Shown: positions 25,069-36,343 of the stretch, one piece after another
Position numbering within the stretch: position 1 is the first letter of the stretch
How the letters are laid out: each line of letters starts with the position of its first letter
Notes under the pieces: model-generated
Told to the model about the DNA's origin: nothing
The model's input: only the letters and a program-made list of their open reading frames with translations
The model's database searches: none
Assembly (NCBI RefSeq): GCF_016859285.1
Contig: NC_053404.1
Coordinates: forward strand, 13,562,605-13,626,604
Source: Xiphias gladius
Taxonomy: Eukaryota > Chordata > Actinopteri > Istiophoriformes > Xiphiidae
Length of the DNA: 64,000 nucleotides
Direction of reading: 5' to 3'
Position numbers and translations under genes: made by a program

Positions 25069-26917
25069 GACTACAATAAGGTAAATTCAATCCATTACTG
25101 AACACCACAGTCCCTATAGCAGTGTTATAATATCATGCTTTTTCTATACAGGCTGTTGTGATGAATAAAAATGGTTTCAGGCTGAAGTCCCAGGCCAAAA
25201 TGGCTGTTAACTGGAAGTGGAGAAAAATGCCTTTAAAGGTGTGCAAAAGTCTTTTAAAATCCTAAAAGGTGTTGACTGTAGGGACGTTAAATGTGCATAC
25301 ATAATAGGCAAAAGAGACCCGTAGGTTCAGGACGGAAAACTAATGTTACTGTCTTTAGTTACCAAGTTGTATATGATTGTTACCAGGTCGACTTTTACAG
25401 TGAAGCCTGAACTTGAAATTATATTTGATTGATCTTGGTTTCCTGCCAAACAGACATGTAGTGGAGACAAAAGCTGCTGGTTTTCCATTTATTTGGCACA
25501 AAATCTAGTGGATAATTTTTCATCCATTCTATAAGAGCTCAGTTTTCACATGTGCTCTGCCTCATAAAGAAAAGTTACTGTGCGGATTTAGATATGCAGC
25601 CAATATAAATAGAGTTTCTTGCTCATATCTTAGTTTGATTTCAAACTTTACTCTGCCACATTGAAGTATGATGTAAGATATGAGTGGAAGGATAGGATTT
25701 AACTTGTTTGACTGTCGCTATGTACAGCCTGGTGTGCTTTTACGTCTGGATGTAAATCAAAGTCTTGAGATGGAGATGGATTCCAAGATGCATTTTGAGA
25801 GTACAAACAGCCAGCGGTTCTGTAAGGACTGCTGTTACCACTCCGATCTGATGTTTGTGAGCCAAAAGTTCGAGTTTAGAATGCGGTGCTGGAAAGCAGC
25901 ATTGTTATTGTGAAGGGTGTAGCATTGGTGTTAATTGACAAAGGAAAAAAAAATCCTTCCTGAGGGCATGCTTTCATCTCTATTACAGTGGGTATACTCA
26001 TGCAGTCATAACAGCCTGAAGGCAGAATCTTTGGGCCTTTACTGCAAGTGCGCGGCGCGTGTGTGTGTGTGCAGGTTTTTGTGCATGTGAGTGACAGTTC
26101 CTGTTCAATCGGGATTATGTCTATGCAATGGAATGTATTGCTTGTCATTTTGGTCCTCATCTGGCCTCACCTGCGTGGTCGTTTTGAGATTACTAAAAGA
26201 AACATTGTGTGTGTATGAGAGAGAAGGGGGTAGTTAAGACTTAACAATTTCCACAAGACTTTTTCTGGATTTATTGTACCTTTCATAAACTAGCAAGCAT
26301 AACTCATTGCCAAATAAGGCTGCCTCATTTCTCAGAGCTGGTACATTATTGATCAGTTGACATTAGTCCCCATGCGCTGACAGATTGGAGGCTCTGCCGC
26401 AGGCCTCATGCCCCTGGGGGGGTTTCAGTGTCCAGCCAGACATTGGATAATCAGAGAGGGACACCTGGAGCGGCAGGTGGCCAGGGTCCAGGCCCCTCCC
26501 CTGGGGTTGCATACCTCTCTCCTCCTGATCCTCCCTGTCAGCCAGGACCATAGAGAGAGGGAGGAATGTGAGGTTTAAAAAAAGGGGGAATGGTGAAGGA
26601 GAAAGTTCTGACAGAGAGTTGGAGAGGCTAATTATTTTTTAGGCTTCAAAAAACATGCCTGTCCTCAGTTTATATGTGTATCACAAATATAATCAGGCTT
26701 TCGGTCATTGTCTTAACAGCCTAACAGTGATAATCCAAAGTCTTCAAACCAGCTTAGTAGATTTGTTCCACTACTTAAAGTAAAAGTTATGAAGCTCCTG
26801 ATTGGATAATGAAGTTACCCAAACCATGCTCACACATGCAAACACAAACGCACACATTGTGAGTTTGGTGTTAGTGCTGTAAGATTGTTGATGAAAACCA
26901 GACTCGAGTAAGAAAGC

Positions 26918-26920
<3 letters not shown>

Positions 26921-26999
<79 letters not shown>

Positions 27000-27028
27000 G
27001 TGTGTGTGTGTGTTTTTGTGTGTGTGTA
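26921..27028. repeat. Long (GT)n microsatellite
   Basis: About 77 bp of pure GT units (26921-26997) followed by interrupted GT/TTTT units to 27028. Confidence 0.97.
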
Positions 27029-28528
27029 GACAAATAGCCCCGTGTGTGCAAAGCAGATATTTGGACAAAGATTAGAGGGGTATTACTATGAGCCAAAAGC
27101 AACCCAGACACTCTAGTACATCATTCAAACACAGGCACGGCTCAATTTAAGCCTCCATCAGTCACTTTCTCCCTTTTTATTTGGCTCTATAACACACACA
27201 TTTTTAAAATTTGTCTCATTCATTGGCTTTATTTTGTTAATTCCGAGTCTACAACTCAAGACTACAACCTGAATTCCGCCTGCATTTCTTACCTTTCATA
27301 TGCTGTAATATTAACTGCTTACTGTGTTCCTGTCTCGAGTATGTGTGAACGAAGCAATGAAAGCACCAGAAAGACAAAAACATTGAGGAATCTGGGTTGT
27401 GTTCCAGGGCTTTAAGCAATAATCAGATTTAAAGTGTTGCTCCAGAGGGAAAAAAAACTCATCATTTAAGAATGTCAAACTGGCAGGAGAAGACATGATT
27501 CAACAGAATAAATCACTGGGCACCAGATTAGTTATTGGGCCCCCGAGGTTATCACAATTGGAATTTTCCATTGACAGGGCTCCTCTGTCTGCTGTCCAAA
27601 TTGCATCTATGTGAAGTTTCTATTTACTGTTATTTCATAGCTTTCTCCTGTAGGATAATGCTCTTCTTTGGATCTGAGTGACAGGACAAATGGTAGCTCT
27701 GCTTTACCGCGTCTCTCTCACACACACAAATTCAGCTTCTTAGAGATCTCTTTGAAACAAGCCTCCTCCAGCTGTTTCTCCTCTTAAGAAAGTCTTTAAG
27801 ACCCAGCAGCTTTCACTGTATAACCATGGAGCAAGCAGTCAAAAGTCAAAAGTTGGTTGCACCATCTTGAAAACAGTTGACACTCCACACCCTCACTTGC
27901 TGCTCAATTTCCTGCCTCTTCTCCGTTTTCTAAGTACTCCTCATATCTGTTTTTCTGATAACTTTCTCCCCCAGTTGTTGAATATAACTTTACAGCCCAC
28001 CCCACCCCTGCCTTATCTCAATTTCCTAATGCCTCCTCATATCTGTTTTTCATAAAATATTTCACTGGCTTTGCTTTTCTCTTCCTTCCTCCATCTCCCA
28101 CTGAGAGTTGTAGGGCCAGGCAGCCTCTCTACTTCTGTTTTTTTTTCTCCTGGTTCCTGCTGAATAATGGGGAGAAATTGCTCTTGATTTATAATTGGTT
28201 CCATTCACTCTGATGCATGAGCTGCCAAAGGAGTTAGGGGCCCCTTTCACCATCCCCCCACCCCACCCCACCCCCACTCCGATGCAGGAACACACAAGGA
28301 GCAGGCTGCAGATATGTACAACTATGAAAGTCTATATTAGCATGCATGAATGCCGTAGTGTGTATGTAGTTTATCTTTTCGGCCGGGGATAAGTGGCCGT
28401 CTAATTTTTTTTGCATGTTGACATTTGGTGTTGGAAAAATTTCCTGAGGTCTGCATATTTATGTGCCTCCTGTGAGTATACTTTTACCATGTAACAGGAG
28501 TTTGTGTGATTGGTTGCTCATGTGTCAT

Positions 28529-28532
<4 letters not shown>

Positions 28533-28583
<51 letters not shown>
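28533..28583. repeat. (TG)n microsatellite
   Basis: About 51 bp of pure TG units. Confidence 0.97.
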
Positions 28584-28588
<5 letters not shown>

Positions 28589-28835
28589 GGGAGAAAACAT
28601 AAGTAGGGAAAGAATAGTTGTGGGTATATGAAATATGTAATTGCATGCACGTGTGTGTTTTTGTGATGAGTACTGTGAAATCCTGGGTATTAGTTAGTTT
28701 TCCCAGTAGAGCATGGGGATGATTATGAATATGTGTGATCCAGACTCTCTGTGCTCAGTTACTGCTTCTTAGAAACGTCCACCTTCCACCAAAGAATCTG
28801 ACGACAAACTCATAATCCATATTTTTTGGACAGTG

Positions 28836-28922
28836 GTGTCTTTAAATATTTTGTTGTGTCTCACCAGCAGTCCAAAACTAAGAGATATTCAGTCCTCAGA
28901 TATGAGGAGCTGGAAACAGGAT
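28836..28922 (+). mobile_element. Internal fragment of the CGATTAATCG MITE family
   Basis: CAGCAGTCCAAAACTAAGAG followed by GATATTCAGTCCTCAGATAT and GAGGAGCTGGAAACAGG matches the central part of the family seen in the copy at 24780 (opposite strand). Both termini are missing. Confidence 0.55.
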
Positions 28923-28944
28923 GATTGGGTCTGATTAAATTACT

Positions 28945-29465
28945 TATTTATCTATCATTTTCCTTTTCTATCCATCTTTTCTTCTTTCTTTCCTTCTATA
29001 TACCTTGGCAATCCATCTTTCCCTGTTTTCTTCTATCTATCCATTCTTCTTTCCTTCTATCATCCATCTTTCATTCTTCTGTTATCTTTTTTCTTTCTCT
29101 CTACATTCTTCCCATCTTTCCATCCACCTTTTCTTCCAACCATCCATCCATCTCTTTCCTTTTCCTTATATTCACCCTACCTAACTTCTTTCCCTCCTCA
29201 TGTTGAGCCTCCTTTTTTCCTCTCTTCCGTCCTTCTAGTTATATCCATCCAGTCTTTCTTTCCTTCCTTCCATCCACCTCTCCTTCTATATATCCATCTT
29301 TTCTTCTATAAACTAATTTTTTTCTTTCTTCCTTCTTGCTATCCATCATCCATCTTTCCTTTCTACCTTCCCCTTTTACTACCTATCCATCTACCTTTCC
29401 TCCCTTCTTTCTTCCTTCCTTCTAGTCCTCCATCCAGCCATCCTTCCATCCATCTTCCTTCCCTC
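28945..29465. repeat. Degenerate pyrimidine-rich (CCTT/CATC)n tract
   Basis: About 520 bp are almost entirely C and T on the plus strand, built from TTCTTTCC, CATCCATC and TATCCATC words with no fixed period. It is a decayed tetranucleotide array. Open frames across it are artefacts. Confidence 0.9.
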
Positions 29466-29599
29466 CCTCTGATGTGATTGTCTGGTACCCACATCACTGT
29501 TTGGTCCATCTATCTGGCTTAAACTCCCCCAGCAGCAGTGATCATCCAATCCTGTTCCCATGGCCCTGGTGGGCATGCTGGCATCCCACACCAGGCAGA

Positions 29600-29730
29600 G
29601 GAATGTAGTTGTGTGTGTTCACCATGGCACCATAATTAGCTCTCCGTGGTTAATTCAGCTTCGTTTTCTAAATTATGCAAATGCTATGGCGCCTAATTAA
29701 TTAGAACGCCCCCCTCCTTTCCATCGCAGG
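29600..29730. promoter_or_regulatory. Candidate enhancer with POU octamer and homeodomain cores
   Basis: ATGCAAAT, the exact POU octamer, lies at 29675-29682. It is flanked by ATAATTAGCTC near 29632, GGTTAATTCAGC near 29649 and CCTAATTAATTAG near 29692. The density of distinct homeodomain-type cores in 130 bp of non-repetitive DNA is notable. Function is inferred only. Confidence 0.35.
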
Positions 29731-29849
29731 GCCTGTCCAGATCCCTCTCGCTAATCCACCAGACGCTCTGTAGCTCGTTAGTGTCGGTTCGGGGGATGAA
29801 GTAGGGGTTGGATGGGCATATAGCTTGTTAATACTTTGTGAAGCGTGTG

Positions 29850-29880
29850 CATATATATGTGTGTGTGTGTGTGTGTGTGA
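29850..29880. repeat. Short (AT)n(GT)n microsatellite
   Basis: ATATATAT followed by about 20 bp of GT units. Confidence 0.85.
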
Positions 29881-30588
29881 GTGAGTATTATGAAGGAGTA
29901 GGGGGTAAATTCTCAACCTTGTTAGGGATGCTTAGATGCGTTTGATGTGTAATTTTATGGCATGAGAACGAGTGATGTCTCAAGTGATGGATTTGGACTG
30001 GCTCCCTCTCCACCTGTTGGGCGGAGTTTTCATGCCAAGCTAAGACTCCAGAAGGTTCTCTTCTTGTCTGAGAGAGCCGGTCTGGGGGCAGTGGACAGAT
30101 AAATGGGAATAGATTAAGGATTTGTTCTCTGCCAAGTTTTTGCTTGTGTGAAGTACAGCAGAGAAGTATGGAGATTCTCCACCTCAGCTTGCGTTGTCCA
30201 TTGCGCTATCTGTTGCACTTTGAAGTAGAAAAAGCTGCATCCAGCAGTGAGTGCACGCAGTAAAATTCATCTCACTATATATTTCTTAGTTTTGATACAA
30301 TGGCAAATCAGATATGACAGAATTATACTTTAAACTTACTAAACAGTTCCAGAAAAATCAGTTTATTGCCCTGTATTCAGTTTTTTTTATCCTTTATTCA
30401 TCTTGTAAAAGTGATTAACAAGCAAGTGCACCTTGATAACTGAAGTAATTGACTAGCAATTGCATACATTTACTGATAAAAGTCCTACAACAGGCCAGGT
30501 CATGTATGTATTATTGCTGTTTGACAATTGAGTGATAGAACTGATTTAGAAAAAAAACAAAACACTTGCCTTGTCTTCGATTAAGTCC

Positions 30589-30969
30589 TGAAACAATTAG
30601 TCCATTAATCAGCTTGTTGATCAACAAAAAACTAGTTTCAACTATCTATCAAGCAAAAATGCCAAACATTTGATGGTGTTATTTTCTCAAATGTGAGCAT
30701 TTCCAGCTTATTTTAGTTTTGTATGTGTAATGTTGTATTTGTATTGAATTGTTTTCATTTGTTTTCCTTAATAGTAAACTGAATATCTTCTTTTTTCTGA
30801 CTGTTAATCGGAAAATTAAGACATTTTGAATATGTCAACTTGGGCTTGGGGAAATTGTGAGGAACAAGTTTTGCTGTTTTCTAAAAACATATGGACCAAA
30901 TGATTAATCAATTAATCAAGAAAATAATGGACAGGTTAATCAATAATGAAAATAGTCATTAATTGCAGT
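30589..30969 (-). mobile_element. MITE of the CGATTAATCG family, nearly full length
   Basis: It begins GAAACAATTAGTCCATTAAT and ends AATAGTCATTAATTGCAGTC, with ATGCCAAACATTTGATGG and TGTGAGCATTTCCAGCTT inside. The order and spacing match the copy at 24780. It is about 380 bp with no coding capacity. Confidence 0.8.
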
Positions 30970-31439
30970 CCTTGATTGAATACCTTGTTGCTTTGTTGTT
31001 GTTCTTAGCATGCGCGATGGTTTGATGGTAAATTGGGTGTGTTCTGGTTTGTTAAGCAGTCTTGGGAGCCTCCTCATCCTCCACCACTCAGCACATACCC
31101 AGGCCAGACCAAGTGGCCAGCAAACAGATTGACAAAGTGAGGGGAAAATATGTTGGGACATTCAGTGACACTCTCACACACGCTCTCTCAAACACACCCT
31201 CTCATTGACGAGGCCCTGCTCTCTCCTCCTGCTCGCCTGCCAGTTGACATCCTCTCTATTAATTTGAGTCGCCGTTCTGCTTTCTCTGTCAACACCCCCC
31301 CCCCCCAAAAAAAACTGCCTCCATAAACCCCCTTCACCCATCTCACATCAATCCATAAAGGCAAAGAGCCCCCCCCCCAACACACACACACAGACACACA
31401 CACACACAGACTACTCTCAAACCTCTTGGTCATTGAGCC

Positions 31440-31700
31440 CCCCTCCTTCTCTTTAGTTATTGAGCAGGGCCCATCAGCTCTTCCCCGGGTCCTTCAGAGT
31501 AGCGTCTCCCCTTTCTCCTGGGTTGCACGGGGTCTTTGTCTGTGCACTGGCTCACTGCTTTACAATGACTCGCCACTCTATTAAGGTGCGTTCTGCCTGT
31601 TAGCGTCGCCAGGGGCAACCTGCCTCCCGCATGGCAGCTATGCAGCATGGCATTGTGGGCCGCGGGCCCGAGCGGGGCAGTTGAACCCCCAGCACTCCTC
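31440..31700. promoter_or_regulatory. Candidate conserved non-coding element
   Basis: A repeat-free, comparatively GC- and CpG-rich stretch between C-homopolymer runs, containing CTCTATTAAGGTGCG near 31577 and CATGGCAGCTATGCAGCATG near 31630. Short open frames on the minus strand show no protein family. I flag it only for its composition. Confidence 0.2.
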
Positions 31701-32277
31701 ACACTTGACACCGCATGTGTTTATGTAAAGGGGGGGCTTTGTGGTGTTTGGAGAACCTCGATAGAGGGGGCCAAGGGGTGCAAAAAGACGTAAAACTGGG
31801 GGAGGAAGGCAAGAGAGGAGTTTGGGGAGGTGATAAATATTCAACAGCTTAGCTCCTCAGAAGGAGTTACTAGCCTGCTACCCCTCCACAACCTCCTCCC
31901 CTCCTGTGTGTCCTCTCCATGCCAGAAAGCAGATGGAATGTGAGAGCTCAGGGAGGAGGCTCCAGTCTGGTTTTATCCAATTAGCAGGGTTGTCAAAATG
32001 AATTTATCCACGGAGGCAGGGGGACAATGGGACCGCCAGTGGCCTGGGAGAACAGGGGCCCCGGTGTCTTTACTTAGCATGCTCACAATGAACTTCTGTC
32101 AAGTGACTCTCTACCACAATGACATATAAGGCACTCGCATACCTACACTCATGATGCAGGTCTGCACACCGATGCCAAAGCGTTCTCCTTGTCTTCTCAA
32201 CGATATATATATATATACACCACAGATGTTGCACATGAATGCACCCACAGACAAATGCGTTTAGAGCTGTTTTTAAG

Positions 32278-33325
32278 TCTCTCGAGTTGGGTCCAAGTCA
32301 GGTCACAGGTTATTTAAAACAAGTCCAAGTCAAGTCTTAAGTCCTTGAAGGGAGGTCAAAGTCAAGTTTTCACAAGCAAAATACAAGTCAAGATGCTTTC
32401 AGGTCTCTGACCATTAAAATGACCCCAGCCTTTGTCAGTTTTCCTGTGTTAATAGTACGGATGCCCCTTACCTTTTATCTCACGATACTGATTCGGATAC
32501 CTCAACTTGGGGTATCTGAATGAGGTATCTGAATACCATCTAATGCTCTCTTTTTTCCCAAATTTAAATTCTGTATGCCTCACTGCAGGGTACTCAGAAC
32601 TCAGTAGGGTTTTCTGTAAAATGAAGGCATGGAATGCTGTGGCACCAAAAATTTAAGTTGACGACCTGCTGTTACTGAATAAATGTAACTTAAAGTGAAA
32701 CTTCTTATGTAATTGACAAAGACACTTTATTTAAAGTGGATCTTTGAAGTCATGGCCCATACCCCATCTGCTCAGTGAAGTCAGTATCTGTGCAGATATC
32801 CCTAGTTAACATGGTTCTTTTGAGTTCTTTGATTGCACAGGCATAATTAATGCATTTTTCAGATACATGGCCATGCAAAGCCCACCTGTTGCTAGGGCTT
32901 CAGATACTAGTGTTGAAGTAATTTCCTGAGTTTTGGTACTGATACCAAAATTATACTTTTATAATACCTTCTTTGAGGAATAGTAGCAAGTTTTTGTACA
33001 AAACCTAATTTTTCATTAAACAAGAGAGGCCAGAGTTCTCTAATGTTAGATGTTGCCTAAACACGAACAGTCTGAAAATAGACTATGAATTGGATCAGAC
33101 GTTCAATGCCAACTTTCAGCAGCAACAGACATTTTGATTGATACCAAAATGACATTAAAGTTCAGTGCATAGCCTTACCACCTTGTTTTCTTATGTATTT
33201 TTTTTCTATTACTCCAGGATTTTATCAAGTCAAAATGTAAGACTTGGTTCTTCTTTCAGGTCAAGTCTTTTGGGAGTCATGTCTCATGTAAGCCAAGTCT
33301 CACTGTAGTCAAGTTTCAATACCTC
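32278..33325. repeat. AAGTC-type repeat split by an inserted GGTATC-type repeat
   Basis: AAGTCCAAGTCAAGTCTTAA units occupy 32278-32455, and related units (AGGTCAAGTC, GCCAAGTCTC, TAGTCAAGTTTC) reappear at 33200-33325. Between them, 32456-33195 holds a different sequence rich in GATACTGATTCGGATACC and GGTATCTGAATGAGGTATCT words. This reads as one dispersed repeat interrupted by another. Confidence 0.55.
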
Positions 33326-34166
33326 AACATTATTTTAATAGTTACACTCTTTAGTAATCATGCTTCGGCACTGGAACTGGCAGCTTTGAAAAGTTCACAC
33401 AGTTCTCCTCAATGCACTGTCACTGAAGTATGTTTTAATACCACAAAGCTGCTCACACACAGTATTTAACCATGGAGAGCTCTTTGTTACTGGTAAGGAA
33501 AAAAATAGACACACACTAACACACACACATGCGGTGTATGCTCTGGTTTTTATCAGTCTCGCTGATGCGTAGGAGGCTCTTCTCTCTCTGTCTGGGACTT
33601 CTCTGGGAAGGATGTATGGAAAAAGTTGAACGTTGATGTCAGGCCAGCCTCTCATCTTGTGGCAGGTTTTCTGCTAAGCAAACAAAAGACCCAGCTGACT
33701 AATGAATCAGACAGGCTCAGAGGAGTAAGGCTGTTTTTTAGGGAGTGATCATGTACAAGAGGCCTTCTTATACTGCTATTACAACAAAGCTCTATCACTT
33801 TTTCTGTTTTCTGTCTGTCTCACTGTCTCTACTTTTATTTTGAAGTGAAAGAGAGAGAAATTGGACAGGTAAGAAGTCTCAAGGCTGAGATAGTGTGTCC
33901 CACTATGCTTCCAATTGGCAGACTGACTGGTGTGGTTTATGGTTAGTGACTGCCACAGTTGGGACAGGTGCTTAATACAGATGTATGTGTCTTTTATGGG
34001 CAGCTGTCCCGGGTTGTGTCATTAAGGGACCAGCCACAGAAGCCACAGGCCTTCAGCTATGCTCACTCCTGGTCCCACAGTAGCTTGCTGTTTGTTTACT
34101 GAGTCAGCCTACTACTGATGGGCAACTCAGAGTAGACCAGTGAGTAAATGAAAATGTACATGTATG

Positions 34167-34828
34167 TAGGGCTGCAACGAAAGATCATTTTCATCACTAA
34201 AAATACTGAAAATGTCTGGCACAACTTTCTAGTCCACAGTGTTATTTAAATTGCTTGTTTTGTCAGACTATGGTTCCAAAACAAAGATATTAATTTTACA
34301 GTAATGTAGAACTGAGAAAAGCAGCAGATCCTCACATTTAAGATGCCGGTGCATGTAAATGTTTGGCATTTTAGCTTAAAGCAGATATAATCAATATTTC
34401 TATATTGAAAATCAATCACATGACTTCTTGTATGTGAAAGGGGTCACTCACTTTGAGGAACCCATGGAGCATTATCACCCGACTGCGCAGTTCCCTTCAG
34501 CTTTGGGGAGTGTTTTAGCGTCTTTAAGCTCCATGTTTTCGTTTTTGGGCCCGCAACTTTGTTGTTTTGCTTCACTCTTACAGCTCTTGTCAGCTGTACC
34601 AGTAACACGATTCCAAATGAATGCTAATGTTGCTCCTTATATGCTGGATGTGTAAATAGGCAACTGTTTGTTAACAAGTTAGCCATATCAACTTAAAAGG
34701 GAAATATGGCTAACTTGTGTTTACAGCTCGTTTCTGCTCCCCCTTAGTGGTAAACAAAATCAGTTAATGCATAAATAAAACCAGCGTTGATTCACCAAGT
34801 GATTAATTGACTAATCATTACAGCTATT
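34167..34828 (+). mobile_element. MITE of the CGATTAATCG family, interrupted by about 390 bp
   Basis: The left terminus TAGGGCTGCAACGAAAGATC is at 34167 and the family interior runs to about 34400. The opposite terminus, GATTAATTGACTAATCATTA followed by CAGCT, appears only at about 34800-34828. The intervening sequence (about 34405-34795) does not belong to the family and is probably a later insertion. It carries the inverted repeat 34674-34718. Confidence 0.65.
34674..34718. repeat. Perfect 15-bp inverted repeat
   Basis: ACAAGTTAGCCATAT (34674-34688) is followed after 15 bases by its exact reverse complement ATATGGCTAACTTGT (34704-34718). It lies inside the sequence that interrupts the MITE at 34167. 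Confidence 0.85.
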
Positions 34829-35271
34829 CACTGTTTTTGTACATGTTGGAGAGCAGTCCTACGGTTCATGCTGTGAAAATTAGTCGCAAATTGTTTACAC
34901 GCATTCATAATATACAATTAAAATCTAACAGAGTTATGTGCAGCCTGGTGTGATAGTTGGCATTGTTAACAGCTGCTTTTCCATCAACATGCTCCTTTGC
35001 TCATTTTCAATAGATGCGCCAGGCAGCTAAACTGCTGTTATTAGATGAATGTGCAATGTAAGAGTTTCCATTCTCTTACTGTTCTGCTTGTGTCCACCCT
35101 AGTGTGTGGTGTCTGAGTGTGTGTAGTCCCTTGTCTCGTGGCTTCATTAATCATTTCCTCTCCATAATAAGTTCAGGACAAATATATGTGAGAAAGTTGT
35201 TGCTGCTTCCATTTTTTTTTTTATTGTAGCGATGCAGGAGAGTTTATGCTTTGAGTGTACGTATGTTCAGC

Positions 35272-35274
<3 letters not shown>

Positions 35275-35358
<84 letters not shown>

Positions 35359-35372
35359 GGAGAAAGAGAGAG
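35275..35372. repeat. Compound (GT)n(AT)n(GA)n microsatellite
   Basis: GT units (35275-35306) are followed by AT units (about 35310-35345) and then GA units (to about 35372). It ends about 840 bp upstream of the first boc coding exon. Confidence 0.95.
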
Positions 35373-36231
35373 TCAGTTTTGTATGACCACCCTCCTCATT
35401 CTGACGGGAAGTTGTTAGTTTAACCTGACAGGAAAGAATTTGGGAAACTTGGCAGCAAGCGACAAGGGAGAGAGAAAAGTTTCCCTCTCTACATTAACTG
35501 TTAATAGATTGACCATTACCATCGTCTTCTCCATTTTCCTCCCAATACATACTGTACTGAATTAAAAAAAGCCCACCCTTCTTCTATCTCACACACACGC
35601 ACACTGCTGTGATATACATGTCCCCCCTACCTGTCCTACCTCATTAGTTGTTCTTTGTCTCGACTCTTGAATGCAGCCTGTGTGTTTTGCATTCTCTCCT
35701 TTCACCCTCCCTCCTCCCACCCTCCTTCCTCCTCCTGGACCATCTACCTGTATCAGTTACACCTGAGCAGGAAGGTGGAGGGGTCGGGTTACGGCCCGCA
35801 GAATGAGGGCGCCCCTTTGATGAATGCAGAATGGTTGGGTGCGGGTACAGGCGGAGGAGATGGGGTCAACGGAGAGATGGGGGCTGACAGAAAAGAAAGG
35901 CTTTATTTGTGTCTGGAGTTTGGCTGCTAAGGGTGCTGCAGAGTGCACCACCTCGCCCTGGGATATTTCATTAATGCATGTTTGTGTATGTGTGTATACA
36001 AGTAGGATAGAAGTAAGGAGAGTATAATATATATATGTATATGTTTATAAGGAAGATGTATGTTTGCATTTGAATTTTGTTTTTTTGTTTTATGTGCAGT
36101 TTTGTCTGTGTGTGAGTGTTTGTTTCAGTCAGAAGAAAGTGGCTTATGCTGTTTGCTTTGAGTATACCAGGTCTGTAAATGACTCTCTAACATTCTCCTG
36201 TGTGTGTGTTTCAGGGGATAGTGTATGGAAG

Positions 36232-36343
36232 ATGTCTGGAAAGCGAGATTGGACTCCGTGGATGAAAAAGAGAAGGGCTCCAGTGTTGTGTGCTCTGGGT
36301 GCAGTACTACTGTGCTGCCTACAGAGCAGCGCCTCTGTCTCTG
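36232..36343 (+). CDS. boc: boc coding exon 1: start codon and signal peptide
   Basis: The exon proper begins at 36215 after TTTCAG, and ATG is at 36232. Basic residues (KKRR) precede a hydrophobic core [15 protein letters not shown] and a small-residue cleavage region, a normal signal peptide. It ends in phase 1 before GTGAGT. The open frame continues upstream through the intron, but the acceptor and signal peptide favour this Met. Confidence 0.92.

Larger units (their letters stand above)
22802..36214 (+). other. boc: Putative first intron of boc
   Basis: If the candidate 5' exon is right, this 13.4-kb stretch is intron 1. It ends in the acceptor TGTGTGTGTTTCAG at 36214. It contains no protein-coding exon that I can support. 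It contains candidate regulatory pieces (23915-24490, 29600-29730 and 31440-31700), four MITE copies or fragments of one family, a pyrimidine-rich tract (28945-29465), nested repeats (32278-33325) and several microsatellites. Confidence 0.4.

Noticed and set aside
29391..29591. Charged minus-strand frame over the pyrimidine tract
   Set aside because: It is an Arg/Glu/Lys-rich translation of a decayed tetranucleotide repeat.
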